Part shown: positions 5,636-12,455 of the stretch, piece by piece | Position numbering within the stretch: the first letter of the stretch is position 1 | Layout of the letters: every line of letters starts with the position of its first letter | Assembly (NCBI GenBank): GCA_028700795.1 | Contig: JAQVRY010000014.1 | Location: 11,552-24,006, forward strand | Source: Tissierellia bacterium | Lineage (GTDB): Bacteria; Bacillota; Clostridia; Tissierellales; Sedimentibacteraceae | Length of the DNA stretch: 12,455 bases | Direction: 5' to 3' | Translations under genes and position numbers: made by a program | The notes under the pieces: model-generated | Told to the model about the DNA's origin: nothing | Seen by the model: the letters and a program-made list of their open reading frames with translations, nothing else | Database searches by the model: none

Positions 5636-6772
5636 TTATTTTTTTCTATCAATTTTATCCAATTCTTCCCTTATACTCAGTGCCACAGGATCATGTGGAG
5701 CTATTTTTAACGCTGTTTGAATATCTTCTTTTGCCCTGTCAGGTTGATTGTTGTACAAATAAGCTACTGCTCTGTTACAAAATACTTCACAGTTACCGGG
5801 GTCTATGCTTAACAGGGTTGAGAAAAGTTCTTCTGCTTCAACATATTTACCTCTGCATATTTTACACAACCCTAATTCATTTAATGTATCCTTTTGATAA
5901 TTCTCAATCTTTAATACGTTCTCAAAGTATGTTTCTGCAATATCGTATTCTCCCATAGTCCTGTAAGCAAGACCTATGAAAAACAACAAATTCCACCACC
6001 CGCTGAAATCCTTGACTAAGGGCAGCAACAGCTCCAGCGCTTCGGCGGGTTTTTCCTTTAATACAAGAGAGTACCCATTTTCATAATCAACATAAGGTTT
6101 TAATTGAATTAATTCATTTCTAATTTCTTCTATTCTTAAATCATCATCATCTATTTCCTGATGTTTTTGCCAAGTAAGTTCGGCCTTTATATATTGCTGC
6201 TTCCTTTTATAATAATAACCTAATTTATAGAGTGCCAATGAAAATTTATCATTGTAGTCAAGGCATTTTTCATAATATAAATTGGCTTCTTCCAAGAAAT
6301 ATTGACTTGCATGATTTTCTTTGTTAGAATGCTCCATTCCCATTTTCTCCAAACAAGAAGCATAAATAAAGCAGGTTTTTTCATTTTCTTCATTATTAAT
6401 TAAAGCTTTTCCGTAAACCACGCCGTCTTCTGCTTTAATGTCGTTATTAATACAGTAAATAATATAGGGCAGAAACTCGAAATCGAGCTCTTTAAACATA
6501 TCATTATAATCCTGTATATATTCAAAACTACTGTCAGTTCCAAAAATATATATTATCCCGTCAATAATGTTGTTCAGTGTTATTCCGTCTATTTCATCTT
6601 GTTTGTTTATATCTTCCAAGAGCTTTTCAACCCTCACAGGTACAGGCAGCTCCTTTTTCGCAATATATGTTTTATCTTTATAGCTTACAGCTGCACCTTT
6701 TTTTAAGGTTATAAATGAAATATCATTTCTTTTATTAATATAAAACTCTTCAAAATACTTATCCCTTTTCAT
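5636..6772 (-). CDS. TPR-repeat protein
   Basis: This 378-residue protein appears cytoplasmic (no signal peptide or membrane segment). The first ~140 residues are not recognised; a beta-looking start (ISFITLKKGAAVSYKDKTYI) is followed by a helical region. From about 155 there are helix-pair repeats of TPR type, clearest at 177-210 (ALYKLGYYYKRKQQYIKAE), 260-292 (LLFFIGLAYRTMGEYDIAE), 294-327 (LNELGLCKICRGKYVEAEEL) and 328-361 (VFCNRAVAYLYNNQPDRAKE). TPRs normally form protein-binding surfaces, so this may be the scaffold or partner of the radical SAM enzyme encoded just upstream. Its ATG overlaps the TGA of that gene (ATGA), and its GAGGAGG ribosome binding site lies in the last codons of the upstream gene, so the two products are probably made in linked amounts. 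Specific function is unknown. Confidence 0.8.
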   Translation of the reverse strand: MKRDKYFEEFYINKRNDISFITLKKGAAVSYKDKTYIAKKELPVPVRVEKLLEDINKQDEIDGITLNNIIDGIIYIFGTDSSFEYIQDYNDMFKELDFEFLPYIIYCINNDIKAEDGVVYGKALINNEENEKTCFIYASCLEKMGMEHSNKENHASQYFLEEANLYYEKCLDYNDKFSLALYKLGYYYKRKQQYIKAELTWQKHQEIDDDDLRIEEIRNELIQLKPYVDYENGYSLVLKEKPAEALELLLPLVKDFSGWWNLLFFIGLAYRTMGEYDIAETYFENVLKIENYQKDTLNELGLCKICRGKYVEAEELFSTLLSIDPGNCEVFCNRAVAYLYNNQPDRAKEDIQTALKIAPHDPVALSIREELDKIDRKK

Positions 6773-8469
6773 TTTGCCTCCTCTATATTATTAACAACAT
6801 ATGTTTCACATCTGTTAAAAGTATTTTCCTTATCTCTGTATACAAATAATATGATATTTCCTCCGATTTCTATAATCCTGAAATCATTTATAACTTTCCC
6901 TTCCATTGAAGAGAAGTATTTATTTTTGAAATCTATATCATTTACCAAATTCCGCTTTAAACTTTTAAATTTGTCTTCAGACTCTCTGTTTAAATAATCC
7001 GGCAATTCTTCGTATTGGTTGTTAAATATATAATCAAATTTTAATGCTTGTATAAATTCATCGTTCATCTTGTTAATATGTTCCATATAATCATACAATA
7101 TTTTGTAAAGCTTTTTCCTTCTATGTGCCTGATTATATAAATCATATTTCTGCCAATAATCACTGAATGAGCTATAAAACTTAAAAGCAGAATCAGGAAA
7201 CACATTGTTGATTATATATTTTAAAGAATTGTTGAAGTATTTTTCATTATAATATTTATCGACCAATTCTTCAATGTTTTTTAGCTTCAGCAATTCCTCC
7301 AAGCTTATATATTTCGTGCAAATTACTTCGTATGGTGCTTTTGCCCTGTATTTGATTTGGTGAATCTCTCTATCTTCGTATATTTTGGTTCCCTTCAGCA
7401 CTTTTAAAAATCCGAGCTGAATTTTCTCCGCATTAAGATTATGTATTCCGTCAAAGGACCTTTTGAAGCTTTCATAGTCTTCATAGGGAAGCCCTGTTAT
7501 CAAGTCCAGATGCATGTGTACATTGTTATTTTTGCCTATTTCTTTAATTACGTGGCTCAATTTATCCTTGTCCATGTGTCTGTTGATTTCACGCAAAGTA
7601 TCTTCATTCAATGACTGAACACCAATTTCAAACTGAAACATATTAACCGGCATTTTACCTATGAAGTTTAAAAATTCATCATTAATAATATCTGCAGTTA
7701 TTTCGAAGTGAACTGTTATGTTATTTTTATTGTTCTCTGCTATATACTGCATTATCTCCATGGAACGCCTGTAATCTGCATTGAATGTTCTGTCCACAAA
7801 CTTTATCTGCCTCGCCTTTGTATTTAAAAGTTTTTTTAAATCCTTTTTTACTCTTTCCATTGAAAAAAACCTGATTCTTTTATCTATGGATGACATGCAG
7901 AAGCTGCAGCAAAATGGACATCCCCTTGAAGATTCATAATATATTATTTTATTTGTAAACTCTTCGTCCGACTCATAGGGGTAATTAATTATATCAAGAG
8001 CTTCAATGAGTTCTCTGCTTTCGTTTATTATTACATCATTGTTTTCTTTAAATGCCAAACCCTTTATTTTATGAAGATTTGGATTTGGATTTTTAACTTC
8101 TTTAAGAAATTCTTTGAATGTTTCTTCGCCTTCTCCAAAAATAATATAATCAATGAATGAATTATTTTCCATCATCTTTTCAATTTCATATGAAACCTCA
8201 GGACCTCCGTATAATATCTTGGCATTATTCCTTGATTCCTTTATTATATATGAAATCTCATTTATGTATTCAATATTCCATATGTAGCAAGAGAAACAAA
8301 TAAGAGCTGCGTCTTCAGCCAAAATTTCTCCCAATACGTAATCTAATTTTTGATTTATGGTAAATTCTTTAATTTCAATATCAAAATTACTGCAATATTT
8401 TTTTAAATATCGCACTGCCAAATTCGCATGAATAAATTTAGAATCAAGAGTTACCAACAGAATTTTCAT
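6769..8469 (-). CDS. B12-binding-domain radical SAM protein, DUF4080 type
   Basis: A 566-residue protein. Residues 1-125 match the B12-binding-type Rossmann domain at the front of many radical SAM enzymes (MKILLVTLDSKFIHANLAVR, LICFSCYIWNI, ILYGGPEVS, YIIFGEGEETF). The classic DxHxxG cobalamin histidine motif is not seen, so a cobalamin may be absent or bound base-off. The radical SAM core starts near 175; CX3CX2C is at C184, C188 and C191 (GCPFCCSFC) for the 4Fe-4S cluster. Conserved strands continue (FEIGVQSLNEDTLREINRHM and HLDLITGLPYEDYESFKRSF). The C-terminal ~170 residues resemble DUF4080. The substrate is unknown; relatives are widespread in Clostridia and often called Fe-S oxidoreductases. 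ATG at 8469 overlaps the preceding TGA (ATGA), and the ORF ends overlapping the TPR gene, placing it in the middle of a tightly coupled three-gene operon. Confidence 0.9.
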   Translation of the reverse strand: MKILLVTLDSKFIHANLAVRYLKKYCSNFDIEIKEFTINQKLDYVLGEILAEDAALICFSCYIWNIEYINEISYIIKESRNNAKILYGGPEVSYEIEKMMENNSFIDYIIFGEGEETFKEFLKEVKNPNPNLHKIKGLAFKENNDVIINESRELIEALDIINYPYESDEEFTNKIIYYESSRGCPFCCSFCMSSIDKRIRFFSMERVKKDLKKLLNTKARQIKFVDRTFNADYRRSMEIMQYIAENNKNNITVHFEITADIINDEFLNFIGKMPVNMFQFEIGVQSLNEDTLREINRHMDKDKLSHVIKEIGKNNNVHMHLDLITGLPYEDYESFKRSFDGIHNLNAEKIQLGFLKVLKGTKIYEDREIHQIKYRAKAPYEVICTKYISLEELLKLKNIEELVDKYYNEKYFNNSLKYIINNVFPDSAFKFYSSFSDYWQKYDLYNQAHRRKKLYKILYDYMEHINKMNDEFIQALKFDYIFNNQYEELPDYLNRESEDKFKSLKRNLVNDIDFKNKYFSSMEGKVINDFRIIEIGGNIILFVYRDKENTFNRCETYVVNNIEEAK

Positions 8470-9362
8470 ATTCTAATCCTCATATGCCCCGATTTATTAC
8501 TGACTATTGCTTCTTTTTCTGTTCTTTTTATAACCTTGCACCTTCCTAAAAGAGGATGGTTGAAAGCCGGATATTTTAAGCATTCCTTAATATCCGGAAT
8601 CTTATCCGATATTATTAATTTTTCAGGGCTTATTGAACCTTTTCTAAGTTTGTACAAATATTTTGAAAAGTTGTTTAATATGTCCGAGTTGTTTTCGTTT
8701 AAATGTTTTAAGCTATTATCGCTTGAAGATACCAATTCATTATCAATTGCAGCTTTCTTTTCAAATATATAGTTTAATACCTTGTTGTTGTTAATATTAT
8801 TAACACCAAACAACATAGGCTCAGCAATCATTTTTATTCTTTCTTTTTCAAAATCAATTATGTAATTCTTATCTGTTTCTATTTGATTTTTTGCTAAAAA
8901 GCATTTGATTGAAAGATTTATAAGTCTTTCCTTAGATACTTCCTCAATGCTTTCGATTTCAGCGTTATTCATAAATTCATAAATTGCAGATGAAATTAAC
9001 AAAGCATTTAATATGGTATTTTTATTTAATGTGTAGAATAAAACTACTTTCATAACCTCATCGATTAAATTTTCCCACACAGTGTTTGATAACACTATTG
9101 GAAATATTTTAAATTCTAAAAGTTCATCATTCATATTTGACGGCTTCTTATTTTGCAGCCAATAATCAATTGTTTCATCATTGCCATTCATATAATGTGC
9201 AAATAACTCAATTTCCTTTTTGTACCTCTCTTTATCAAAAAGGCATCCTATATTATCTTCATATGGTATGAGACATTTTAATGTAATCAAAAAAATCTGA
9301 AACTCAATACTGTCTGTATCATCAAAGCAGAAATTTAGCAGCTCGTTTATTCTATATTGCAT
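8466..9362 (-). CDS. Hypothetical protein, mostly helical, with possible C-terminal SH3/Tudor-like barrel
   Basis: I do not recognise this 298-residue protein with confidence. It has no signal peptide or clear membrane helix. Residues 1-205 look largely alpha-helical, with a conserved-looking block at 80-133 (LLEFKIFPIVLSNTVWENLI, then NTILNALLISSAIYEFMN). That block loosely recalls the helical core of ADP-ribosylglycohydrolases, but I cannot find their catalytic aspartate motifs. Residues 206-232 are a polar, Asn/Ser-rich linker. Residues 266-298 (FNHPLLGRCKVIKRTEKEAI...SGHMRIRI) follow the HPxxGxGxVxxxxxxxxxV pattern of small SH3-like beta barrels such as the UvrD/PcrA C-terminal Tudor domain. 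The ATG at 9362 has GGGGAG five bases upstream. It is first in the operon with the radical SAM and TPR genes, so a role with that enzyme is likely but undefined. Confidence 0.7.
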   Translation of the reverse strand: MQYRINELLNFCFDDTDSIEFQIFLITLKCLIPYEDNIGCLFDKERYKKEIELFAHYMNGNDETIDYWLQNKKPSNMNDELLEFKIFPIVLSNTVWENLIDEVMKVVLFYTLNKNTILNALLISSAIYEFMNNAEIESIEEVSKERLINLSIKCFLAKNQIETDKNYIIDFEKERIKMIAEPMLFGVNNINNNKVLNYIFEKKAAIDNELVSSSDNSLKHLNENNSDILNNFSKYLYKLRKGSISPEKLIISDKIPDIKECLKYPAFNHPLLGRCKVIKRTEKEAIVSNKSGHMRIRI

Positions 9363-9373
9363 ATATTCTCCCC

Positions 9374-9405
9374 AAAAAAAGAATCCGCAGTATTAACTGC
9401 GATTC
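9374..9405 (-). terminator. Intrinsic terminator of the lytic transglycosylase gene
   Basis: On the minus strand the stem GAATC-GCAGT / ACTGC-(G)-GATTC (9405-9396 and 9391-9381) closes a TAAT loop, with one bulged G, and is followed by seven T (9380-9374). It lies 39 bases past the stop of the transglycosylase gene. The T-run directly abuts the GGGGAG ribosome binding site of the next gene, and the -10 of that gene's promoter sits at the stem's upstream edge. Confidence 0.85.
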
Positions 9406-9406
9406 A

Positions 9407-9435
9407 ATTATACAATTAATTATTAAAATTATCAA
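9407..9435 (-). promoter_or_regulatory. Sigma-A promoter of the hypothetical - radical SAM - TPR operon
   Basis: TTGATA (9435-9430), a 17-base AT-rich spacer and perfect TATAAT (9412-9407) form a near-consensus promoter. The predicted start at about 9400 falls inside the terminator stem of the preceding gene, so transcripts from here lack the outer five bases of the upstream stem arm. They keep only the inner 5-bp GCAGU/ACUGC hairpin at the extreme 5' end. The leader is then about 38 bases to the ATG at 9362. Confidence 0.8.
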
Positions 9436-9444
9436 TTGCTTTAA

Positions 9445-10092
9445 TCAATTCTTTAAATTCTCAAATTCTTCTTTATAAATGGATGCAAATTGTAAAACTT
9501 TCGAAGAATAATCACTTACACCTCTTTTATCATTTGATGCTAAATAGTTTTCAAGTCCTTGCTGCCCCCTGTTGTATGCAGTGAGAGCCTTATGCATGTC
9601 CTTATTGTAAACTCTGTTAAGATATTTAAGCTGTGCAATGGTAAGTTTTAAATTAAATTCCGGGTTTAAAAGCATCTCATGATTATATGAATATCCTAAA
9701 TTTTCTGCAATAATCTCAGCTGTATTTTCCATAAGCTGGCCTAGACCCAACTCACCTTCTACTCCTATGGCATTGGGATTAAAACTGCTTTCTCTTTTTA
9801 TTAAACCCAATACAATAAACGGGTCTACGTAGCTTTCCTTGCTTTCTTCAATAAGAAATTGACAATGGTCGTATTCTAATCCCGTCACAGCTTGTGTATA
9901 TCTAATTAATTTTTTTTCAAGAATGAATGAATCTTTGTAATCATGAATATATGATTTTATTATTGGTTCCTGTGATAATTTGTAATAATTTTGTTTATCT
10001 TCTGCTGCTGCAGTCATACCGGTATTTATCATCATAAAGTAAGAAAATATGCATATGACTATTAAAATAGTCATGTAATTCTCTCTTTTCAT
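9445..10092 (-). CDS. Secreted/membrane-anchored lytic transglycosylase (SLT domain)
   Basis: This 215-residue enzyme would cleave the MurNAc-GlcNAc bond of peptidoglycan with formation of 1,6-anhydroMurNAc. The N-terminus (MKREN, then a hydrophobic stretch 7-25 ending MTAAAED) is a signal peptide or anchor, with possible cleavage after AAA about residue 30. Residues 85-210 are the SLT (lysozyme-like) domain: the catalytic glutamate is E101 in GLIKRESSFNPNAIG, followed by GELGLGQLMENTAE (113-126) and the LTAYNRGQQGL motif (170-180). There is no LysM or SH3 cell-wall-binding domain, so it is a minimal enzyme. ATG at 10092 has a strong AAGGAGGTG site. It has its own promoter and terminator and therefore looks like a single-gene transcript. 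Which peptidoglycan process it serves (growth, sporulation, assembly of an apparatus) cannot be told from context. Confidence 0.92.
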   Translation of the reverse strand: MKRENYMTILIVICIFSYFMMINTGMTAAAEDKQNYYKLSQEPIIKSYIHDYKDSFILEKKLIRYTQAVTGLEYDHCQFLIEESKESYVDPFIVLGLIKRESSFNPNAIGVEGELGLGQLMENTAEIIAENLGYSYNHEMLLNPEFNLKLTIAQLKYLNRVYNKDMHKALTAYNRGQQGLENYLASNDKRGVSDYSSKVLQFASIYKEEFENLKN

Positions 10093-10116
10093 AACACACC
10101 TCCTTGTCCTACATTA

Positions 10117-10145
10117 ATTATAAAGTAAATTTAATTTATGCTCAA
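10117..10145 (-). promoter_or_regulatory. Sigma-A promoter of the lytic transglycosylase gene
   Basis: TTGAGC (10145-10140), a 17-base spacer and perfect TATAAT (10122-10117) lie just upstream of the gene. The predicted start is about 10110, leaving a short leader of about 18 bases with the AAGGAGG ribosome binding site. No operator-like symmetry was noticed. Confidence 0.8.
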
Positions 10146-10212
10146 TGTAGAAACCTGAAATGTATTGTTGAATAGTGAGATAATTTGACGTTTTCGTAAA
10201 AAAAAGGTGCTT

Positions 10213-10237
10213 AAAAAAAGGGAACGCTCAGCGTTCC
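10213..10237 (-). terminator. Intrinsic terminator of argS
   Basis: A perfect 7-bp stem GGAACGC / GCGTTCC with a 3-base loop (minus strand TGA) is followed by C and seven T (10219-10213). It lies nine bases past the argS TAG stop. It separates argS from the downstream lytic transglycosylase gene. Confidence 0.95.
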
Positions 10238-10245
10238 TAATTATT

Positions 10246-11952
10246 CTACATTTTTTCCGGTGCTTCCATTCCTAAAAGTTTCATACCCTCTTTAAGCACT
10301 GTATTAACAGTTAGTGTAAGAAGCAGTCTTGCTTTTTTAACCCTTTCATCGTCAGTAATAATCGGGCATTCATGATAGAATCGGTTAAATTCTTGTGCAA
10401 GACCAACAATGTATCGTGTTACCATAAACGGCTCGTATTTGTCATGAGCATTTAAAACCGCTTCCTTAAAACCTTGCAGTTTTCTAACTACATTGAATTC
10501 TTCATTGCCTGTAAATACAGAATAATCCACATCATCATTTATTTCTATATCGGCTTTTCGAAGAAGACTGCAGGTTCTTGCATATGTGTATTGCACATAA
10601 GGACCTGTTTCACCTTCAAAGCTTAATGTTTTATCCCAAGAAAATACATAGTCTTTGATTCTGTTATTGAAAAGCTCTTGGAATATTACCGCACCTATTC
10701 CAACCTGCCTTGCAACCTTCTCTCTGTCTTCCAAGTTTGGATTTCTTTCATTAATAATTTCAGTAGTTTTCTCAATTGCTTTATTTAAAACATCTTCTAA
10801 AAATACTACTCTTCCTTTTCGTGTAGCGATAGCTCCGCCTTCCAAGCTTACAGTTCCGAACATTACATGCACACAGTCATATGCCCAGTCATATCCCATT
10901 AAGTCAATAATTTTTCTCCATTGGTCAAAATGCAATTTTTGCTGCGCACCGACAACGTATATATTTTTGTAAAAATCATATGTATCTTTTCTGTATTTTG
11001 CAGCTGCCACATCTCGAGTTACATAAAGTGTGGAGCCGTCGCTTTTTTGAATTAATGCATCAGTCAGACCGTATTCTGAAAGCTCTACTATTTTTGCTCC
11101 TTCTGAATCCTTAAGCAAGCATTTGTCTTCTAATTCATCTATTATTGCAGGCATTTTATCTGAATAAAAACTTTCACCAGCTAATGAATCAAATTTAATG
11201 CCGAACATATCGTATACGCGGTTGAATTCTTTTAAGCTCACTTCTCTGAACCAGGCCCATAATTCATGCGCTTCTTCATTGCCTTTTTCTAATTGCTTAA
11301 ACCAATATCTTGCTTCTTCCTGGTATTCCGGATGCGTTTCAATTTCCTTGTTGTATCTTACGTAAAGCTTTAAAAGTTCAGGTATGGGGTCCTTTTCTAT
11401 AGCTTCAATAATTTCAGGAGTTGCCCATTTTTTATATGCTGAAATAAGCATTCCGAACTGTGTTCCATAATCCCCCAAATGGTTTATTGCTACAGTATTA
11501 TAACCCATGTATTTATAAATATTGTATATGGCATTTCCTATTAAGGTTGAACGTATATGACCTATATGAAATGGTTTTGCAATATTTGGAGATGAAAACT
11601 CAACTATTACTGTCTTGCCTTCTCCCACATTTGTGCTGCCGTAGTTTTCTTTTTCTTCAAAAGCTTGCTGCAGTATTTTTTTTGCAAACTGAGATTTATT
11701 TACAAAGAAATTTACATAGGGACCTGCACTTTCAATTTTTTCAAACTCATCTACTGCTCCAATTTTTTTAACCATTTCATTTGCTATTGCTGCAGGTGAG
11801 CTTCTGTATTTCTTTGCAAATTTGAAACACGGTACCGCATAATCTCCCATATCAGTATTAGGCGGTATCTCTATTAATTGAAGAGCATCATCCATTGACA
11901 GTTCTGTTTCTATTGATGTGAAAATCTCAGCTACTTTTTCCTTAAAACCCAT
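10246..11952 (-). CDS. argS: Arginine-tRNA ligase
   Basis: ArgRS, a class I enzyme that charges tRNA-Arg with arginine using ATP, 568 residues from the chosen start, a normal length. The N-terminal Add-1 tRNA-binding domain spans about 1-85. The catalytic Rossmann core carries the HIGH motif at 129-132 in SSPNIAKPFHIGHIRST. The region equivalent to KMSKS is the degenerate AIATRKGRVV (about 375-383), as is common in ArgRS. GETGPYVQYTYART (447-460) begins the DALR anticodon-binding domain, which ends GMKLLGMEAPEKM. Start choice: the frame is open to a GTG at 11964, but GGAGG (11962-11958) lies five bases before the ATG at 11952, so the GTG codon lies at the ribosome binding site and is not the start. 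The gene ends in a strong terminator. No complete T-box leader is visible upstream. Confidence 0.97.
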   Translation of the reverse strand: MGFKEKVAEIFTSIETELSMDDALQLIEIPPNTDMGDYAVPCFKFAKKYRSSPAAIANEMVKKIGAVDEFEKIESAGPYVNFFVNKSQFAKKILQQAFEEKENYGSTNVGEGKTVIVEFSSPNIAKPFHIGHIRSTLIGNAIYNIYKYMGYNTVAINHLGDYGTQFGMLISAYKKWATPEIIEAIEKDPIPELLKLYVRYNKEIETHPEYQEEARYWFKQLEKGNEEAHELWAWFREVSLKEFNRVYDMFGIKFDSLAGESFYSDKMPAIIDELEDKCLLKDSEGAKIVELSEYGLTDALIQKSDGSTLYVTRDVAAAKYRKDTYDFYKNIYVVGAQQKLHFDQWRKIIDLMGYDWAYDCVHVMFGTVSLEGGAIATRKGRVVFLEDVLNKAIEKTTEIINERNPNLEDREKVARQVGIGAVIFQELFNNRIKDYVFSWDKTLSFEGETGPYVQYTYARTCSLLRKADIEINDDVDYSVFTGNEEFNVVRKLQGFKEAVLNAHDKYEPFMVTRYIVGLAQEFNRFYHECPIITDDERVKKARLLLTLTVNTVLKEGMKLLGMEAPEKM

Positions 11953-11993
11953 TCTTTCCTCCACGATTATTACATTTATTTAATATAATTCCA

Positions 11994-12040
11994 TCCGCCT
12001 CAATCATTGGCGGACTCAGCTATCCCAGTGTGACCCGCGG
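11994..12040. repeat. GC-rich hairpin block upstream of argS
   Basis: The short spacer between argS and the upstream gene (11953-12058) contains a 47-base block of about 60% GC inside otherwise about 30% GC DNA. It has a perfect 6-bp stem TCCGCC (11994-11999) / GGCGGA (12009-12014) with a 9-base loop, then CTCAGCTATCCCAGTGTGAC and CCGCGG (a 6-base palindrome, 12035-12040). On the minus strand the hairpin is not followed by a T-run. It may be a dispersed intergenic repeat or a structured part of the argS leader; copy number elsewhere cannot be seen from this window. No clear argS promoter was found in the spacer. Confidence 0.5.
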
Positions 12041-12058
12041 TTTATACTTATATGCTCG

Positions 12059-12454
12059 TTATAAGTCAAGCTCGGTTTCACCATCTCCCTGGGTTATATG
12101 CCACTTTTCATGACCTGTTATTTCATCTAATGTTACTTTGTCAGATAAAATATGAGCAATCATCATATTGTTTTTTGGAGGCTTTCTCGTTATCATGAAT
12201 CCATTCTTTAAAAGAACATTCCTGTATTCACCGAAAAGACCTGTTCCTACAACAGCATATTCCAGTCCATTATCATAGCAATATTTTGATATACCGTTTG
12301 CTAATGTCTTTATGTATCTTTCATTTGCAGGGTCTGTAAAAAATTCTACCGCAGATGTCATTTTAGAGCCGTTTGCAACTGCATTATGAAGTATCGCAAA
12401 GCCAATAATCTCTTCGTTAAGCTTTGCAAGAACAGTTACATAATTAATGTCCGG
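12059..12454 (-). CDS. Probable GNAT-type acyltransferase, C-terminal part
   Basis: The last ~131 codons of a gene entering from the right edge; the frame is open back to 12454, so the Met at 12361 is internal and not the start. The visible part begins PDINYVTVLAKLNEEIIGFA, resembling the central strand of GNAT acetyltransferases where the enzyme sequence continues with GFxI. It goes on through a helix with AVEFFTDPANERYIKTLA, a strand GLEYAVVGTG, and an FGEYRNVLLKNGF turn, typical of the C-terminal half of a GNAT fold (Lys-Asn-Gly-Phe near the end). It closes with WHITQGDGETELDL, a W-x-(I/L)-T-x-G-D ending found in GNAT proteins linked to polysaccharide or cell-surface genes. The acetyl-CoA loop is not identifiable in the visible part, so the call rests on overall pattern. 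Substrate unknown. It ends about 106 bases before argS and might share its transcript. Confidence 0.5.
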   Translation of the reverse strand, partial: PDINYVTVLAKLNEEIIGFAILHNAVANGSKMTSAVEFFTDPANERYIKTLANGISKYCYDNGLEYAVVGTGLFGEYRNVLLKNGFMITRKPPKNNMMIAHILSDKVTLDEITGHEKWHITQGDGETELDL

Positions 12455-12455
12455 T

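Noticed and set aside
10655..10972. Plus-strand ORF of 105 residues inside argS, and similar plus-strand ORFs at 369-653, 3986-4228, 5680-5958, 8428-8772 and 11460-11771
   Set aside because: All lie antisense inside well-supported genes, have no convincing ribosome binding sites and encode no recognisable domain.
11953..11964. GTG at 11964 as the argS start
   Set aside because: It overlaps the GGAGG ribosome binding site that is ideally spaced for the ATG at 11952.
12030..12046. AAACCGCGGGT on the minus strand considered as the T-box core of an argS riboswitch
   Set aside because: The full T-box consensus is not met, there is no room for stem I between the upstream stop and argS, and no terminator alternative is present.

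Overview
The window looks like a chromosomal housekeeping region of a low-GC, Gram-positive anaerobe of the Clostridia/Tissierellia type. The evidence is AT-rich DNA, strong AAGGAGG-type ribosome binding sites, the Firmicutes ylm cell-division cluster (yggS/ylmE - sepF - yggT - ylmH) followed by lspA - rluD - pyrR, and a DUF4080-type radical SAM gene. A Sedimentibacter-like genus is a guess from general impression. All genes lie on the minus strand, so transcription runs from high to low coordinates.

Layout in transcription order. (1) 12454-12059 is the C-terminal part of a probable GNAT-type acyltransferase, cut by the window edge. (2) A GC-rich hairpin block (11994-12040) precedes argS (11952-10246), which ends in a perfect intrinsic terminator. 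(3) A small secreted lytic transglycosylase gene (10092-9445) has its own sigma-A promoter and a terminator. (4) A three-gene operon encodes an unrecognised 298-residue protein, a B12-binding radical SAM/DUF4080 protein and a TPR protein (9362-5636). Both junctions are 4-base ATGA overlaps, and the operon's promoter overlaps the terminator of gene 3. (5) A strong extended -10 promoter at 5527-5556 starts the long cluster: HlyD-like membrane protein, yggS, sepF, yggT, ylmH, lspA, rluD, pyrR (5451-1, pyrR cut by the edge).

Functionally the last cluster combines PLP homeostasis (YggS), FtsZ-ring anchoring (SepF), a small membrane protein (YggT), a ribosome-associated S4 protein (YlmH), lipoprotein signal peptidase (LspA), 23S rRNA pseudouridylation (RluD type) and the start of pyrimidine control (PyrR). 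Two spacers in it are unusual. One, between yggT and ylmH, holds 23-base tandem repeats and inverted repeats. The other, between rluD and pyrR, holds a long imperfect palindrome typical of dispersed intergenic repeats.

No stretch longer than 300 bases lacks a gene. I saw no tRNA, rRNA, CRISPR array, transposase or phage gene. No defence or otherwise spectacular new system is evident. The best candidates for something undescribed are the coupled three-gene radical SAM operon and its promoter-inside-terminator start.
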